Assembly: GCA_902623975.1 (NCBI GenBank)
Contig: CACNVR010000002.1
Coordinates: 1 to 64,000 of the forward strand
DNA length: 64,000 bases
Direction of reading: 5' to 3'
Origin: an uncultured Pelagibacteraceae bacterium
Lineage (GTDB): Bacteria; Pseudomonadota; Alphaproteobacteria; Pelagibacterales; Pelagibacteraceae
Shown: in pieces, positions 26,662-39,188 of the stretch
Numbering within the stretch: the first letter of the stretch is position 1
Layout: each line of letters opens with the position of its first letter
Translations under genes and position numbers: made by a program
The notes under the pieces: generated by a model
Seen by the model: only the letters and a program-made list of their open reading frames with translations
Database searches by the model: none
Told to the model about the DNA's origin: nothing

Positions 26662-26707
26662 TTTGAATAATAATTATAAGATATTATTGTAGAGATTATT
26701 ATAAATT

Positions 26708-26956
26708 ATGAAAAATTCAAAGTTTGTTATTGATAAATTTGCTAAATTATTAGAACAAGGTTTGCTCACATCAAAAGATGTGGGAAATGAATTAATGTCA
26801 ATTTTAAAATCTAAAAGAGATGAAGTAGTTTTTAGAATGAAATTAACCAGCAAAGATGAATTTGATGTTTTATCAAAAAGGGTTGAAAATCTTGAAGCTA
26901 TAATTCAAAAATTAAAAAAACAGAAAAAAAAAGTTAAACGGGCAAAAAGATCTTAA
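26708..26956 (+). CDS. ubiK: UbiK-like accessory factor (BMFP domain)
   Basis: This is an 82-residue all-helical protein. The N-terminal amphipathic helix (KFVIDKFAKLLEQGLLTSKDVGNELMSILKSKRDEVVFRMKLTSKDEFDVLSKRVENLEAII) leads into a Lys/Arg-rich coiled coil. BMFP proteins form trimers and bind membranes; UbiK helps aerobic ubiquinone synthesis. It is convergent with the histidine kinase, overlapping by 23 nt. The identity is moderately sure because the family is short. Confidence 0.78.
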   Translation: MKNSKFVIDKFAKLLEQGLLTSKDVGNELMSILKSKRDEVVFRMKLTSKDEFDVLSKRVENLEAIIQKLKKQKKKVKRAKRS

Positions 26957-28253
26957 CTCCAAGACCATTCATTGTGGATTTTTCCAATTTTATGTTTCCT
27001 CCATGTGATCTGATAATATCTGATGCTATAGATAATCCTAGACCAACACTAGATTTTGAACCTGCTCTTCCTTTATCAATTTTATAAAAAGGTTTAAATA
27101 CATTTTCATATTCCTCGTGTGGTATGCCAGGTCCATTATCCTCTATTTTGATGAATATGTTGTTGGTGCTTTTTGATAATTCTACATTAACTTTGTCACC
27201 ATATTTAATAGCGTTATCAATTAAATTATTAATACATCTTTTTATCAAATTTTTTCTTCCATTAATGTTGATTTTGGCAGGTAGTTTTAGGTGAATATTA
27301 TTATTATTATATTTTCTTATCGTCTCATCAATCAAATCTGAAAGGCAAAATTGCTCATTTTTTTCCAAAAAAGAAGAACTTGTAAATTGGAGATACTCAT
27401 TTAGCATTTTTTCCATCTCATCTATGTCTTCAGTTAATTTGATCGCTAGTTTTTCATCTTTAATAAAAGCCACTTGTAATTTCATTCTTGTTAAAGGAGT
27501 TCTTAAATCATGACTTATACCAGACAACATTTCTGATCTTTGTTTAAGATGTCTTACAATTCTTTTTCTCATTTTATCGAATTCATATCCTGCTTGTCTT
27601 ATTTCTGCTGCACCAGAAGGTTTAAATTCCTCGATTTCCTCACCTTTACCAAATTTCTCTGCAACTTTAGCAAGATTTGTAATTGGCCTTGTTTGATTTT
27701 TTAAAAAAATAAGAGATATAAAAACCATGATTATCGCAGGGACAGTTATCCATAGTGCAAATATTCTAGCTGAGGAACTTGTTACTCTATCTTTTGGAAC
27801 CAAAAATTTAAAATAACCATTTTGATATTTTACTCTTAAATCAATTAATTCCTTATAGTTAATTGTGTTAAACCAAAAATTGTTATTTCCAAATTTGGAT
27901 TTTAACTCTCTTCTTAATGTTCGATCAATTGGACTAAACCACCTTTCATCATAACTATAATTGAATGAGTCATCTTGAACATATTCAATGTTTAAATCCT
28001 GGTAAACTGAAAAAAGATTTGTAATTTCATCTTTATTGTATTTTTCATCGCTGTAAACTTCTATAAAAGTATTTATTTCATTGACTAGAGCTCTAGTCAT
28101 ACCTTTGTTAGTTTTTATCCAAAGACTATCGAAAAATACAAAAGTCACTACGATTTGCAAAACGATCACAGGAATTGCTACAATTAGCAGTGCTCTATAA
28201 AATAATCTTTTTGGAAGAATATTCTTAACAAACTTATTCAATCCATAAAACAT
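26934..28253 (-). CDS. EnvZ-type membrane sensor histidine kinase
   Basis: The 439-residue protein has two membrane helices (about 20-42 and 163-184) flanking a periplasmic sensor of about 120 residues. A HAMP linker follows. The phospho-acceptor is His248 in GISHDLRTPLTRMKLQ; the ATP lid shows DNGPGIPHEEYENVFKPFYK and SVGLGLSIASDIIRSHGG. It is the partner of the adjacent OmpR-type regulator, whose gene overlaps by 20 nt. The signal is unknown. SAR11 genomes have very few two-component systems, so this is probably a major one. Confidence 0.9.
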   Translation of the reverse strand: MFYGLNKFVKNILPKRLFYRALLIVAIPVIVLQIVVTFVFFDSLWIKTNKGMTRALVNEINTFIEVYSDEKYNKDEITNLFSVYQDLNIEYVQDDSFNYSYDERWFSPIDRTLRRELKSKFGNNNFWFNTINYKELIDLRVKYQNGYFKFLVPKDRVTSSSARIFALWITVPAIIMVFISLIFLKNQTRPITNLAKVAEKFGKGEEIEEFKPSGAAEIRQAGYEFDKMRKRIVRHLKQRSEMLSGISHDLRTPLTRMKLQVAFIKDEKLAIKLTEDIDEMEKMLNEYLQFTSSSFLEKNEQFCLSDLIDETIRKYNNNNIHLKLPAKININGRKNLIKRCINNLIDNAIKYGDKVNVELSKSTNNIFIKIEDNGPGIPHEEYENVFKPFYKIDKGRAGSKSSVGLGLSIASDIIRSHGGNIKLEKSTMNGLGVKIFLPV

Positions 28254-28911
28254 AACCTGTACCTCTTACTGTTTGTAAAAATTTTGGGTTTTTTGGATTA
28301 ATTTCAATCTTTTTTCTAAGCCTTGTTATTATTACATCAATCGACCTTTCTTTATCCAAATCAATTAAATTACCGATATCTTCCCTCGAAAAAATTTTCC
28401 CTGGATTGTTTATCATTTGTTCAAGAATAATTTTTTCTGTATTATTGATCTTAAATTCTAAGCTATCTTTGAATATTATAAGTTTTTTTAAATCAATTTT
28501 TACGTTTTCAAATTCAATTATTTTTTTTTGACTGATTTTACTCGTTTTACTGAGTATATTTTTCATTCTTAGGATAAGTTCTTTGGGCTCAAATGGTTTT
28601 GGCAGGTAATCATCAGCACCAATTTGTAATCCCTCAACTCTTTCATTTGCTTCACCCTTAGCAGTTAAAAGTATTATGGGAGTGTCTAATTTCTTTCTAT
28701 TTTCTTGAATAAATTCCAAACCACTTTTTCCAGGCATCATTATATCCAAAATAATCAAATCATATTTGATAATATTAATTTTTTTTGATGCATCCTCAGC
28801 ACTAATGGCAGTATTAACTAAGTAATTATTTTCATTTAAATATTTTTTAACTAAGGATCTTATCCCCTCATCATCGTCAACTACCAAAATATGAGCAATA
28901 AAATTATCCAT
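28234..28911 (-). CDS. OmpR/PetR-type response regulator
   Basis: The 225-residue protein has a receiver domain ILVVDDDEGIRSL with phospho-acceptor Asp56 in YDLIILDIMMPGKSG and the switch Lys in DDYLPKPFEPKEL. The C-terminal winged helix is DKERSIDVIITRLRKKIEINPKNPKFLQTVRGTGYVLW. It sits between the kinase gene and a MarR gene, with 20-nt and 8-nt overlaps. The MarR-OmpR-kinase order next to ilvE resembles the petP-petR locus of alphaproteobacteria. Confidence 0.92.
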   Translation of the reverse strand: MDNFIAHILVVDDDEGIRSLVKKYLNENNYLVNTAISAEDASKKINIIKYDLIILDIMMPGKSGLEFIQENRKKLDTPIILLTAKGEANERVEGLQIGADDYLPKPFEPKELILRMKNILSKTSKISQKKIIEFENVKIDLKKLIIFKDSLEFKINNTEKIILEQMINNPGKIFSREDIGNLIDLDKERSIDVIITRLRKKIEINPKNPKFLQTVRGTGYVLWIE

Positions 28912-29341
28912 TTATTATTTTTTTTAAAACATTGTCAAAATTAATAACTTCCTCAGAACTTGAATTTAGTAATGCATTGTAAATTCTTTTTTTTTGTATT
29001 TCAAAAATTTCATTAAATACTTTTTTTCCTTTTTCATTCAAAAAAACATGCTTGATTCTAGTATCTTGTTGATCTTTTTTATATAAAATAATATCCAACT
29101 TAATCAAATCTTTCAGGACCCTGTTAAGACTTTGTTTTGTAACTTTAAGTTTATCTAATAATTCTGATATTGAAATACCTTCATACATTGATAATAAATG
29201 GATAACTTTTTGATGGGCTAGACCGATTGAATATTTATTAAGAACTTTTTTTGAATCTGAAAAAGTTTCCCTATAGCCCACAAATAGCTTTTCAATTAAA
29301 TCTTTTAATTGATCGTCTTTTAGATATAAAAGTTCTTTCAT
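28904..29341 (-). CDS. MarR-family transcriptional regulator (PetP-like)
   Basis: The 145-residue protein has a central winged helix: IGLAHQKVIHLLSMYEGISISELLDKLKVTKQSLNRVLKDLIKLDIILYKKDQQDTRIKHVFLNEKG. This includes the recognition helix and the wing (DQQDTR-H-FLNEKG). Flanking helices would form the dimer. It is first in a MarR-OmpR-kinase unit, divergent from ilvE through overlapping promoters. PetP identity is inferred from the context. Confidence 0.88.
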   Translation of the reverse strand: MKELLYLKDDQLKDLIEKLFVGYRETFSDSKKVLNKYSIGLAHQKVIHLLSMYEGISISELLDKLKVTKQSLNRVLKDLIKLDIILYKKDQQDTRIKHVFLNEKGKKVFNEIFEIQKKRIYNALLNSSSEEVINFDNVLKKIING

Positions 29342-29356
29342 AATAGGTAAGTTATA

Positions 29357-29385
29357 TTGACATATTATAGATACAAAGATATTTT
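29357..29385 (+). promoter_or_regulatory. ilvE promoter, interleaved with the divergent MarR-gene promoter
   Basis: TTGACA (29357-29362), 17 nt, TATTTT (29380-29385) on the plus strand predicts a start about 25 nt before ilvE. Within the same spacer the minus strand reads TATAAT (29369-29364), a perfect -10 for the regulator operon, about 23 nt before its ATG. RNA polymerase could not occupy both promoters together. Confidence 0.6.
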
Positions 29386-29416
29386 TTAATAATAATTTTT
29401 TTAATAATATTCAAAA

Positions 29417-30298
29417 ATGATACCTTACGATAAGAGATCAGGAAAAATATGGTACAACGGCGAATTAGTTGATTGGTCAGAAGTTAAAGTACATGTACTT
29501 AGTCATGGCTTGCATTATGCAAGCTGTGTTTTTGAAGGCGAAAGAGTATATGATGGTTCTATATTTAAGTTAGAGGAACACACCTCAAGGTTATTCTATT
29601 CTGCTGAAAGAATGGGATTTGAAATCCCCTATACTGAGGATGAAATTAATGCAGCATGTAAAAAAATAATCACAACTCAAAAAGTTGAAAATGGATATGT
29701 AAGACCTGTTGCCTGGAGGGGAAGTGAAATGATGGCAATTTCTGCACAAAAAACAAAAATTCATGTAGCAATAGCAACATGGGAGTGGGGATCATACTTC
29801 GATCCAAAACTTAAAGTAGAAGGTATCAAATTAAATATTTCTAGCTGGAGAAGGCCTGCACCAAATACGATACCATGGGATACAAAAGCCTCAGGACTTT
29901 ATATGATTTGCACACTTTCAAAACATGAGGCTGAAAAACAGGGATATACGGACTCGTTGATGCTTGATCATGAGGGTAATGTTGCCGAAGCAACTGGAGC
30001 AAACATTTTTTTTAAAGACAAAAATGGTGAGTTGCACACTCCGACTCCCGACTCATTTTTGGATGGAATTACAAGAAGAACTGTTATTGAAATAGCAAAA
30101 TCAAAAAATATAAAAGTTCATGAAAGAAAAATTAAACCTGAGGAATTAAAGAGTTTTATCGGATGTTTTTTAACTGGAACAGCCGCAGAGGTAACACCAG
30201 TATCTTGTATTTCAGAATATCAGTTTAAAGTTTGTCAAATGATTATCGATCTTAATGAAAGTTATTTAGCTTTGGTAAAAAAAAGAAAAGCAGCCTAA
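29417..30298 (+). CDS. ilvE: Branched-chain amino acid aminotransferase
   Basis: This class-IV aminotransferase of 293 residues has LSHGLHYASCVFEGERVYDG and YVRPVAWRG. The PLP lysine is in IPWDTKASGLYMICTLSKHEA and is followed by EGNVAEATGANIFF and the Thr-rich phosphate loop FLTGTAAEVTPV. It transfers amino groups onto keto acids of Leu, Ile and Val. It is divergent from the MarR regulator and overlaps pgsA by 4 nt, convergent. Confidence 0.95.
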   Translation: MIPYDKRSGKIWYNGELVDWSEVKVHVLSHGLHYASCVFEGERVYDGSIFKLEEHTSRLFYSAERMGFEIPYTEDEINAACKKIITTQKVENGYVRPVAWRGSEMMAISAQKTKIHVAIATWEWGSYFDPKLKVEGIKLNISSWRRPAPNTIPWDTKASGLYMICTLSKHEAEKQGYTDSLMLDHEGNVAEATGANIFFKDKNGELHTPTPDSFLDGITRRTVIEIAKSKNIKVHERKIKPEELKSFIGCFLTGTAAEVTPVSCISEYQFKVCQMIIDLNESYLALVKKRKAA

Positions 30299-30879
30299 TC
30301 TTTACTATCTTCAGATATTGCATGATCTATTCCCTTACGCATGTATTCATAGCCGGTAAATAGTGTTAAGGCAGCAGAGAGCCATAAAAGAATTATACCG
30401 ATAGTTTGAGCATTATAATCTTGGAAATTAATAATTTTATTTCCTGTATCTCCTGAGAGTAAAAGAGCGATCGATACCATTTGTAAAACAGTTTTTAATT
30501 TAGCTAGACTTGAGACTGGTAATTTAATTTTTCCTTTTGCTAAAAATTCTCTTAAACCAGAAATTAAAATTTCTCTTGTTAAAATGATTATCGCAGCAAT
30601 TACCTCATAGTTACGAATAGTACCATCCATCACTAACAAGATTAGTGCTGTAGCAACAATAATTTTATCTGCTATCGGATCAAGGAGCTCCCCAAGCTTT
30701 GACTCTTGGCCAAGTATTCTAGCTAGCATTCCATCTAAAAAGTCAGTAAAAGATGCAACAATAAATAATATTAAAGCAGTAAGGTCTCCATAAAAACCTG
30801 GTAAATAGAATGCTAAAACAAAAAAAGGGACTATTAAAATTCTTCCCACAGTTAAAATATTTGGAATTTTTTTTAACAT
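30295..30879 (-). CDS. pgsA: CDP-diacylglycerol-glycerol-3-phosphate 3-phosphatidyltransferase
   Basis: The 194-residue membrane protein has the CDP-alcohol phosphotransferase motif DGMLARILGQESKLGELLDPIAD (D-G-x2-A-R-x8-G-x3-D-x3-D) and several hydrophobic helices. It makes phosphatidylglycerol phosphate. It lies 5 nt after uvrC, an order common in proteobacteria. Confidence 0.95.
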   Translation of the reverse strand: MLKKIPNILTVGRILIVPFFVLAFYLPGFYGDLTALILFIVASFTDFLDGMLARILGQESKLGELLDPIADKIIVATALILLVMDGTIRNYEVIAAIIILTREILISGLREFLAKGKIKLPVSSLAKLKTVLQMVSIALLLSGDTGNKIINFQDYNAQTIGIILLWLSAALTLFTGYEYMRKGIDHAISEDSKD

Positions 30880-30884
30880 AATTT

Positions 30885-32720
30885 TTATTCGTGAAAGTAA
30901 TTATAAATCTTTTTTGCAACTTTTTCTTCAACACCCTCTACTGATTTAATTTCATCCAAGCTTGCGGACTCAACTGCTCTTGCAGAGCCAAAATGATTTA
31001 AAAGAGCTCTTTTTCTTATAGAGCCTATACCTTCAATTTGATCAAGTAGTGATTTGCTGATTCCTTTTTTTCTTTTAGCTCGGTGTGCGCTAATAGCAAA
31101 TCTATGAGACTCATCTCTTACTCTTTGAAGAAAAAAGAGAGTAGGGTCATTTTTCTCAAATTTAAATTCTTTTCCATTGTGAAAAAATGTTTCATTTCCA
31201 CTATTTCTTTGCTTACCCTTAGCTATAGCAACTATTGGTAAGTCGTGAAGTCCTAGTTCGTTAAGAGCTTCTCTTGCAACTGAATATTGACCCTTTCCGC
31301 CATCAATCAAAACTAAATCAGGGAAAGTTAAGTAATTGTCTTTTTCCTGTATAGCTCTTTTAAACCTTCGGTTTAGCACTTCACGCATCATCCCATAGTC
31401 ATCTTGCTCATTTTTTTGTATTTTAATATTAAATTTTCTATATCTTTTTTTTATAAACCCTTCATCACCATAAGCAATTAATGCTCCAACACTATTTGTA
31501 CCTTGAATATGACTATTATCATAAACTTCTATCAAATTAATATTTGTTCCAAGATCAAATTTATTTGCAACTGCATCAAAAAGTTCTCTATTATTCTGAC
31601 TTTCGTAAAGTTTTCTAGTTAGGCTATCTTTGGCATTTTTTATTGCCTGATTAATTACTTTTAACTTTGATCCTTTCTTTGCAACGGATATATCGATTTG
31701 TTTTTCCTCTTTTTGAGAAAGAGTTTTTTCAATTAAAATTTTTTCTTTTATTTCCTCAGATAGTATAATTGATGATGGAACACTTTTATTTTCATAAAAT
31801 TGAGATACAAAGGAATTTAATATATCACTTAGTTTTTCATCAGGATCATGCTTTGGAAAAAAAGCTTGATTACCCCAATTTTGTTTTGATCGATAAAAGA
31901 AAACCTGAATGCAAGTTTTACCGGACTCTTTATAACCAGCGATTACATCAGCTTCAATTAAATTTGCTTCATTAATCCTTTGTGATGATTGAATAATATT
32001 TAAAGATTTTATTCTATCTCTTAGAATGACTGCTTTTTCAAAATCTAAATTATCGCTTGCCTTTTCCATTTGGTCTGAGAGACTTTTTTGTATTTTTCTC
32101 GATTTGCCAGATACAAATTCAATCGCATCATCGACTGTTTTTTTATATTCATTTTTTTCTACATACCCAACACACGGACCAGAACATCTTTTGATTTGAT
32201 ATAAAATGCAAGGACGCTGTCTATTTTTAAAAACAGTATCATCACAAACTCTTAAATGAAAAATTTTTTGTATCATTTTTATAGTCCAATTTGCAGATCC
32301 CGCAGATGCAAACGGACCGAAATAGAAACCTTCTTTTGTTTTTTTTCCTCTATGTCTTTTTATTTGTGGCCATTTATCTTTATTACCAATAAAAATAAAC
32401 GGAAAAGACTTATCATCTCTTAAAAGAATATTAAATTTTGGTTTATGCTTTTTTATTAAATTTGCTTCAAGAAGAAGAGCTTCACTTTCATTAGATGTAG
32501 TTGTTATCTCAAGCTTTCTTGTTTGAGATAACATTCGTTCAGTTCTTATGATATGATTTTTTTCCGCTACATAATTTTTAAGTCTGTTAGGCAAATTTTT
32601 AGCTTTACCTACATAAAGAATATCCCCTTTATCGTTTAACATTCTGTATACGCCGGGAAGTTTAGGAACTAGAGGTAATTCCTTTTTAATTACTTCTTTA
32701 CCAATTTCAGAACTTATCAT
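30885..32720 (-). CDS. uvrC: Excinuclease ABC subunit C
   Basis: The 611-residue protein has a GIY-YIG nuclease domain [29 protein letters not shown], a Cys-rich [17 protein letters not shown], the UVR motif ([26 protein letters not shown]), an RNase-H-like nuclease [25 protein letters not shown]...[10 protein letters not shown], and C-terminal helix-hairpin-helix repeats. It makes both incisions in nucleotide excision repair. I start at ATG 32720 ([10 protein letters not shown]), overlapping folB by 14 nt; the track's 32786 start lies deeper inside folB. Confidence 0.96.
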   Translation of the reverse strand: MISSEIGKEVIKKELPLVPKLPGVYRMLNDKGDILYVGKAKNLPNRLKNYVAEKNHIIRTERMLSQTRKLEITTTSNESEALLLEANLIKKHKPKFNILLRDDKSFPFIFIGNKDKWPQIKRHRGKKTKEGFYFGPFASAGSANWTIKMIQKIFHLRVCDDTVFKNRQRPCILYQIKRCSGPCVGYVEKNEYKKTVDDAIEFVSGKSRKIQKSLSDQMEKASDNLDFEKAVILRDRIKSLNIIQSSQRINEANLIEADVIAGYKESGKTCIQVFFYRSKQNWGNQAFFPKHDPDEKLSDILNSFVSQFYENKSVPSSIILSEEIKEKILIEKTLSQKEEKQIDISVAKKGSKLKVINQAIKNAKDSLTRKLYESQNNRELFDAVANKFDLGTNINLIEVYDNSHIQGTNSVGALIAYGDEGFIKKRYRKFNIKIQKNEQDDYGMMREVLNRRFKRAIQEKDNYLTFPDLVLIDGGKGQYSVAREALNELGLHDLPIVAIAKGKQRNSGNETFFHNGKEFKFEKNDPTLFFLQRVRDESHRFAISAHRAKRKKGISKSLLDQIEGIGSIRKRALLNHFGSARAVESASLDEIKSVEGVEEKVAKKIYNYFHE

Positions 32721-33132
32721 GACTTCTTTTTTTGGTAATTTGTATACCAACAGATGAACATTCTTTAAGAATTTCCATTTTTTCAATCTTAAGCATTATT
32801 TTACCTATTCTCTTATCTTTAAAAAGTTCATTAAAGACTGCTTCAGCTAAAGTTTCTAAGAAATTATAGTGCTTTTTTTTAATAAGTTTTTTTATTAATT
32901 TTACAATAGTTGCATAATTCACAATGGACCTAAGATCTTTATCGTTTGAAGGATTTTTATCTTGATAATCAATTTCCAAACTAAATTTTACTTTTTGTGC
33001 TTTCTCTTTCTCAAAATCATAATAGCCAAGCTTTAAATCTAGTATAAGCTCATTAATGAGAATTTTTTTCTCATAATTGAATAAGCTTTTGTTTTTATCT
33101 ATTTTTACAACTTTGAGATTATTTTTTTTCAT
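32707..33132 (-). CDS. folB: Dihydroneopterin aldolase-like protein
   Basis: The 141-residue T-fold protein reads [34 protein letters not shown], then [36 protein letters not shown], ending [25 protein letters not shown]. It keeps the conserved Tyr, the FLETLAE pocket with the substrate-binding Glu, and the KxxI strand. It cleaves dihydroneopterin in folate synthesis. It overlaps the SDR gene by 4 nt (ATGA), supporting a pterin role for both. Confidence 0.85.
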   Translation of the reverse strand: MKKNNLKVVKIDKNKSLFNYEKKILINELILDLKLGYYDFEKEKAQKVKFSLEIDYQDKNPSNDKDLRSIVNYATIVKLIKKLIKKKHYNFLETLAEAVFNELFKDKRIGKIMLKIEKMEILKECSSVGIQITKKRSHDKF

Positions 33133-33865
33133 TCTTTGCCTTTAATTATATCTGGTGTCTGCCAATTTAAGCTTTGACCACTATCTATTGCCAAAACTTG
33201 ACCTGTAATAGAACTGTTTTTTATAAAAAAGTCAACTGCATTACAAATCTCATTAACATCAACTTGCTTTTTAAGTGGTGTAGCAAAATATTGACTTTTA
33301 AAATGTTTTTCCGATTGTCTTTTATTCTTAATTGTTGGTCCAGGGGCTATTCCATTTACTCTTATGTTTGGTGACAAACTCATCGCGCTCGTTTTGGTTA
33401 AAGTATAAAGGCCTGTCTTACTTAATGTGTATGAAAAGAAATATGGAGTAAGTTTAAATACTCTTTGATCGATTATGTTAATAATGTTGTTATTTTTTCC
33501 TTTGATATTTTTTGAAAACTCTTTTGATAACAAAGCAGGAGCTTTAAGATTTATAGAAATATGTTTTTCCCAGCTTTTAGAATTAAAGTTTTCTAATTTA
33601 TCATTTTCAAATAATGAGGCATTATTTATTAAGCAGTCAAAAAATTTCATTTTTGATCTTGAGAATTTAATAATTTTAATGATATCTCTTTCCTTACTAA
33701 GATCTCCTTTAATTAAATAAATTTTTGTTCCATAATTTTGAAGTTTTTTTTTCAAACTTTCAGCTTTTGATTTAGATTTATTATATTGTATTACAATTTG
33801 CTTGTTTGGACCTGATAATTTTTCAGCTATTGCAGCACCTATTCTAGTTGCACCACCAGTAACAA

Positions 33866-33884
<19 letters not shown>
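33129..33884 (-). CDS. Short-chain dehydrogenase, pteridine reductase/FolM-like
   Basis: This 251-residue Rossmann enzyme has [15 protein letters not shown], the TGxxxRxG form typical of NADPH-dependent pteridine reductases. [12 protein letters not shown] follows, then the catalytic Tyr/Lys region [38 protein letters not shown]. The substrate is probably dihydropterin (dihydromonapterin or dihydrofolate), suggested by motif and the overlapping folB. Assignment to FolM rather than a general SDR is inference. It overlaps uvrB by 19 nt. Confidence 0.82.
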
Positions 33885-37264
<3,380 letters not shown>

Positions 37265-37270
37265 ACAATT

Positions 37271-38251
37271 TTATTTTTGGTCTAATATTTTTTTAGCTGA
37301 ATCTGTTTTTCTAATCCAAGATTTTGGGATAGTACCAACTCCTTTTAAAGCAGAAAAATAAGCTCCAATAAAATTAACTCTAGAACAGTTACAGCCACCA
37401 GCTTTAATAGTTTTTAAAATAGCCCCTTTATAATTTGTGGAATTAATAATTGAATGAATTGAGCTATTAAATGTCCCAGGGTAGCTACAAGCCATACCCA
37501 ATTTTTTAACCACTATAGAGTGAGGTTTTGATTTTAATCTTTTAACTTTTTTAATATCCTTAACAACACTTATAAAATATGAATTATTTTTGAATATCCT
37601 CATGAATTCGTTTATAGGATCTTTGCATCCTTTTAGTGCTAAATCTATTAAATAAAATTTTGCTAAAGCATATTTGAGACTAATTTTTGAAACTGTTACT
37701 GTAGAGATAATTTTTTTTACATCTTTGAAATTATAGCCATACAAAAAATATGGAAGAGCAGCACAGTAACCATCAGACTCGTTTACCTTTTTGCCTCCAG
37801 TTAATTTTTTTTTAGACTTAATATTTCTTACAGTTTCAATGATATTCTGATGGATCCAAGGTCCTTTTATTATTCCTCGCCAGTCTTTAACTTTTTTGTA
37901 TTTTGCCCTTAAATTTAAATTTTTCCAATAAATACTTCCTGGACCAAAATTTTTTGTAATATTTTTTTTAAATCTTTCTTCTATATCTCGATGACCTTCA
38001 ACTAAAGTTTTGAACATGACTTGACCTACTTCATTATAACCAGAAACTTTACCAGTTTTAATATTGTAAAAAGGACTTTTATTTTTTTTTAAAAAAGTAA
38101 AGTCTTGTTTTCCCTTAATATAAGTTAGCAATTTTTTTTGATTATAGACCCAATGTAATGGTCTAGCTGCAGCATCAGCCACAGTCGCCCCCAAAAAAAC
38201 ATGTAGATTATTTTTCACTTTACTTGTGTGAAAGATGCTTTTCAGCCTCAA
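37271..38251 (-). CDS. ADP-ribosylglycohydrolase-fold protein (J1-crystallin-like), metal motifs altered
   Basis: The N-terminal VFLGATVADAAARPLHWVYN and C-terminal IKAGGCNCSRVNFIGAYFSALKGVGTIPKSWI fit the ADP-ribosylglycohydrolase (DraG) fold. The canonical metal-binding motifs are replaced: GGDTDT reads GGCNCS and the early SDDT-type motif reads NEVGQ. This pattern resembles the J1-crystallin/selenoprotein-J branch, as far as I recall, so hydrolase activity is doubtful. The start is uncertain: ATG 38251 overlaps trxB by 32 nt, while GTG 38218 (VKNNLHVFLGA) would begin just after the trxB stop. Codon use is very Lys-rich, like the neighbours. Confidence 0.75.
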   Translation of the reverse strand: MRLKSIFHTSKVKNNLHVFLGATVADAAARPLHWVYNQKKLLTYIKGKQDFTFLKKNKSPFYNIKTGKVSGYNEVGQVMFKTLVEGHRDIEERFKKNITKNFGPGSIYWKNLNLRAKYKKVKDWRGIIKGPWIHQNIIETVRNIKSKKKLTGGKKVNESDGYCAALPYFLYGYNFKDVKKIISTVTVSKISLKYALAKFYLIDLALKGCKDPINEFMRIFKNNSYFISVVKDIKKVKRLKSKPHSIVVKKLGMACSYPGTFNSSIHSIINSTNYKGAILKTIKAGGCNCSRVNFIGAYFSALKGVGTIPKSWIRKTDSAKKILDQK

Positions 38252-39167
38252 GTGCAGCCATACATCCCATACCTGCAGCGGTTACAGCTTGCCTAAATGT
38301 TTTGTCCTTTACATCTCCTGCAGCGTAAACTCCAGGAACATTAGTTTCAGTAGAGTCTGGTTTGGTAATTAAATATCCTTCATTATCCATTTTTAATTGG
38401 TCCTTAAATAAAGATGTTGCTGGATCATGACCAATTGCAACAAATAAACCATCAACTTTGATCTCTTCAATTTTATTTGTTTTCACATTTTTTACTTTAA
38501 TACCTTTAACGTTTTTAGGCTCTTTATCACCAATCACATCCTCGATTACAGTATCCCAAATAATTTCAATTTTTTTATTTTCCATTAATTTTTTTTGAAG
38601 CATTTTTTCAGCTCTTAAGCTGTCACGTCTGTGGATTAATTTTACTTTTGAAGCAAACTTTGTAAGAAACATTGCTTCCTCTACAGCAGCATTCCCACCA
38701 CCAACTACTGCTACCTCTTTTTCTTTAAAGAAAAATCCATCACATGTAGCACAAGCTGATACCCCAAAACCTCTAAATTCTTGTTCTGATTTTATATTTA
38801 ACCACCTTGCTTGAGCGCCAGTTGAAATTATAACACTATCAGCTGTAAATTTTTGACCACTATCACCGACTGCCTCAAATGGTCTAGATTTTAAATTGAC
38901 TGACTGAATATGATCTTCAATCATTTCTGTCCCGACTGCTTTAGCTTGATCTTTCATTTGATCCATTAACCATGGACCTTGGATTACATCCGCAAAACCT
39001 GGATAATTTTCAACATCAGTTGTAGTAGTTAATTGCCCACCTGGAGCAGAACCATATACCAATATTGGATTCAGCATCGCTCTAGCTGCATATACTGCTG
39101 CAGTATATCCGGCAGGACCAGATCCAATTATTAACACTTTTGTGTGTTTAGTTGGATTTTGTTTCAT
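38220..39167 (-). CDS. trxB: Thioredoxin reductase
   Basis: The 315-residue flavoprotein has the FAD motif VLIIGSGPAGYTAAVYAARA, the redox-active CATCDG in GVSACATCDGFFFKEKEVAVVGGGNAAVEEA, the NADPH-binding GGGNAAVE, and the C-terminal GVYAAGDVKDKTFRQAVTAAGMGCMAALEAE. It keeps thioredoxin reduced with NADPH. It is divergent from the ELM1-like gene across 21 nt. Confidence 0.97.
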   Translation of the reverse strand: MKQNPTKHTKVLIIGSGPAGYTAAVYAARAMLNPILVYGSAPGGQLTTTTDVENYPGFADVIQGPWLMDQMKDQAKAVGTEMIEDHIQSVNLKSRPFEAVGDSGQKFTADSVIISTGAQARWLNIKSEQEFRGFGVSACATCDGFFFKEKEVAVVGGGNAAVEEAMFLTKFASKVKLIHRRDSLRAEKMLQKKLMENKKIEIIWDTVIEDVIGDKEPKNVKGIKVKNVKTNKIEEIKVDGLFVAIGHDPATSLFKDQLKMDNEGYLITKPDSTETNVPGVYAAGDVKDKTFRQAVTAAGMGCMAALEAEKHLSHK

Positions 39168-39188
39168 ATGAAAGCTATATAGTGATTA

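Noticed and set aside
30743-30934. 63-residue minus-strand ORF overlapping pgsA and uvrC ends
   Set aside because: Out-of-frame shadow of two well supported genes.
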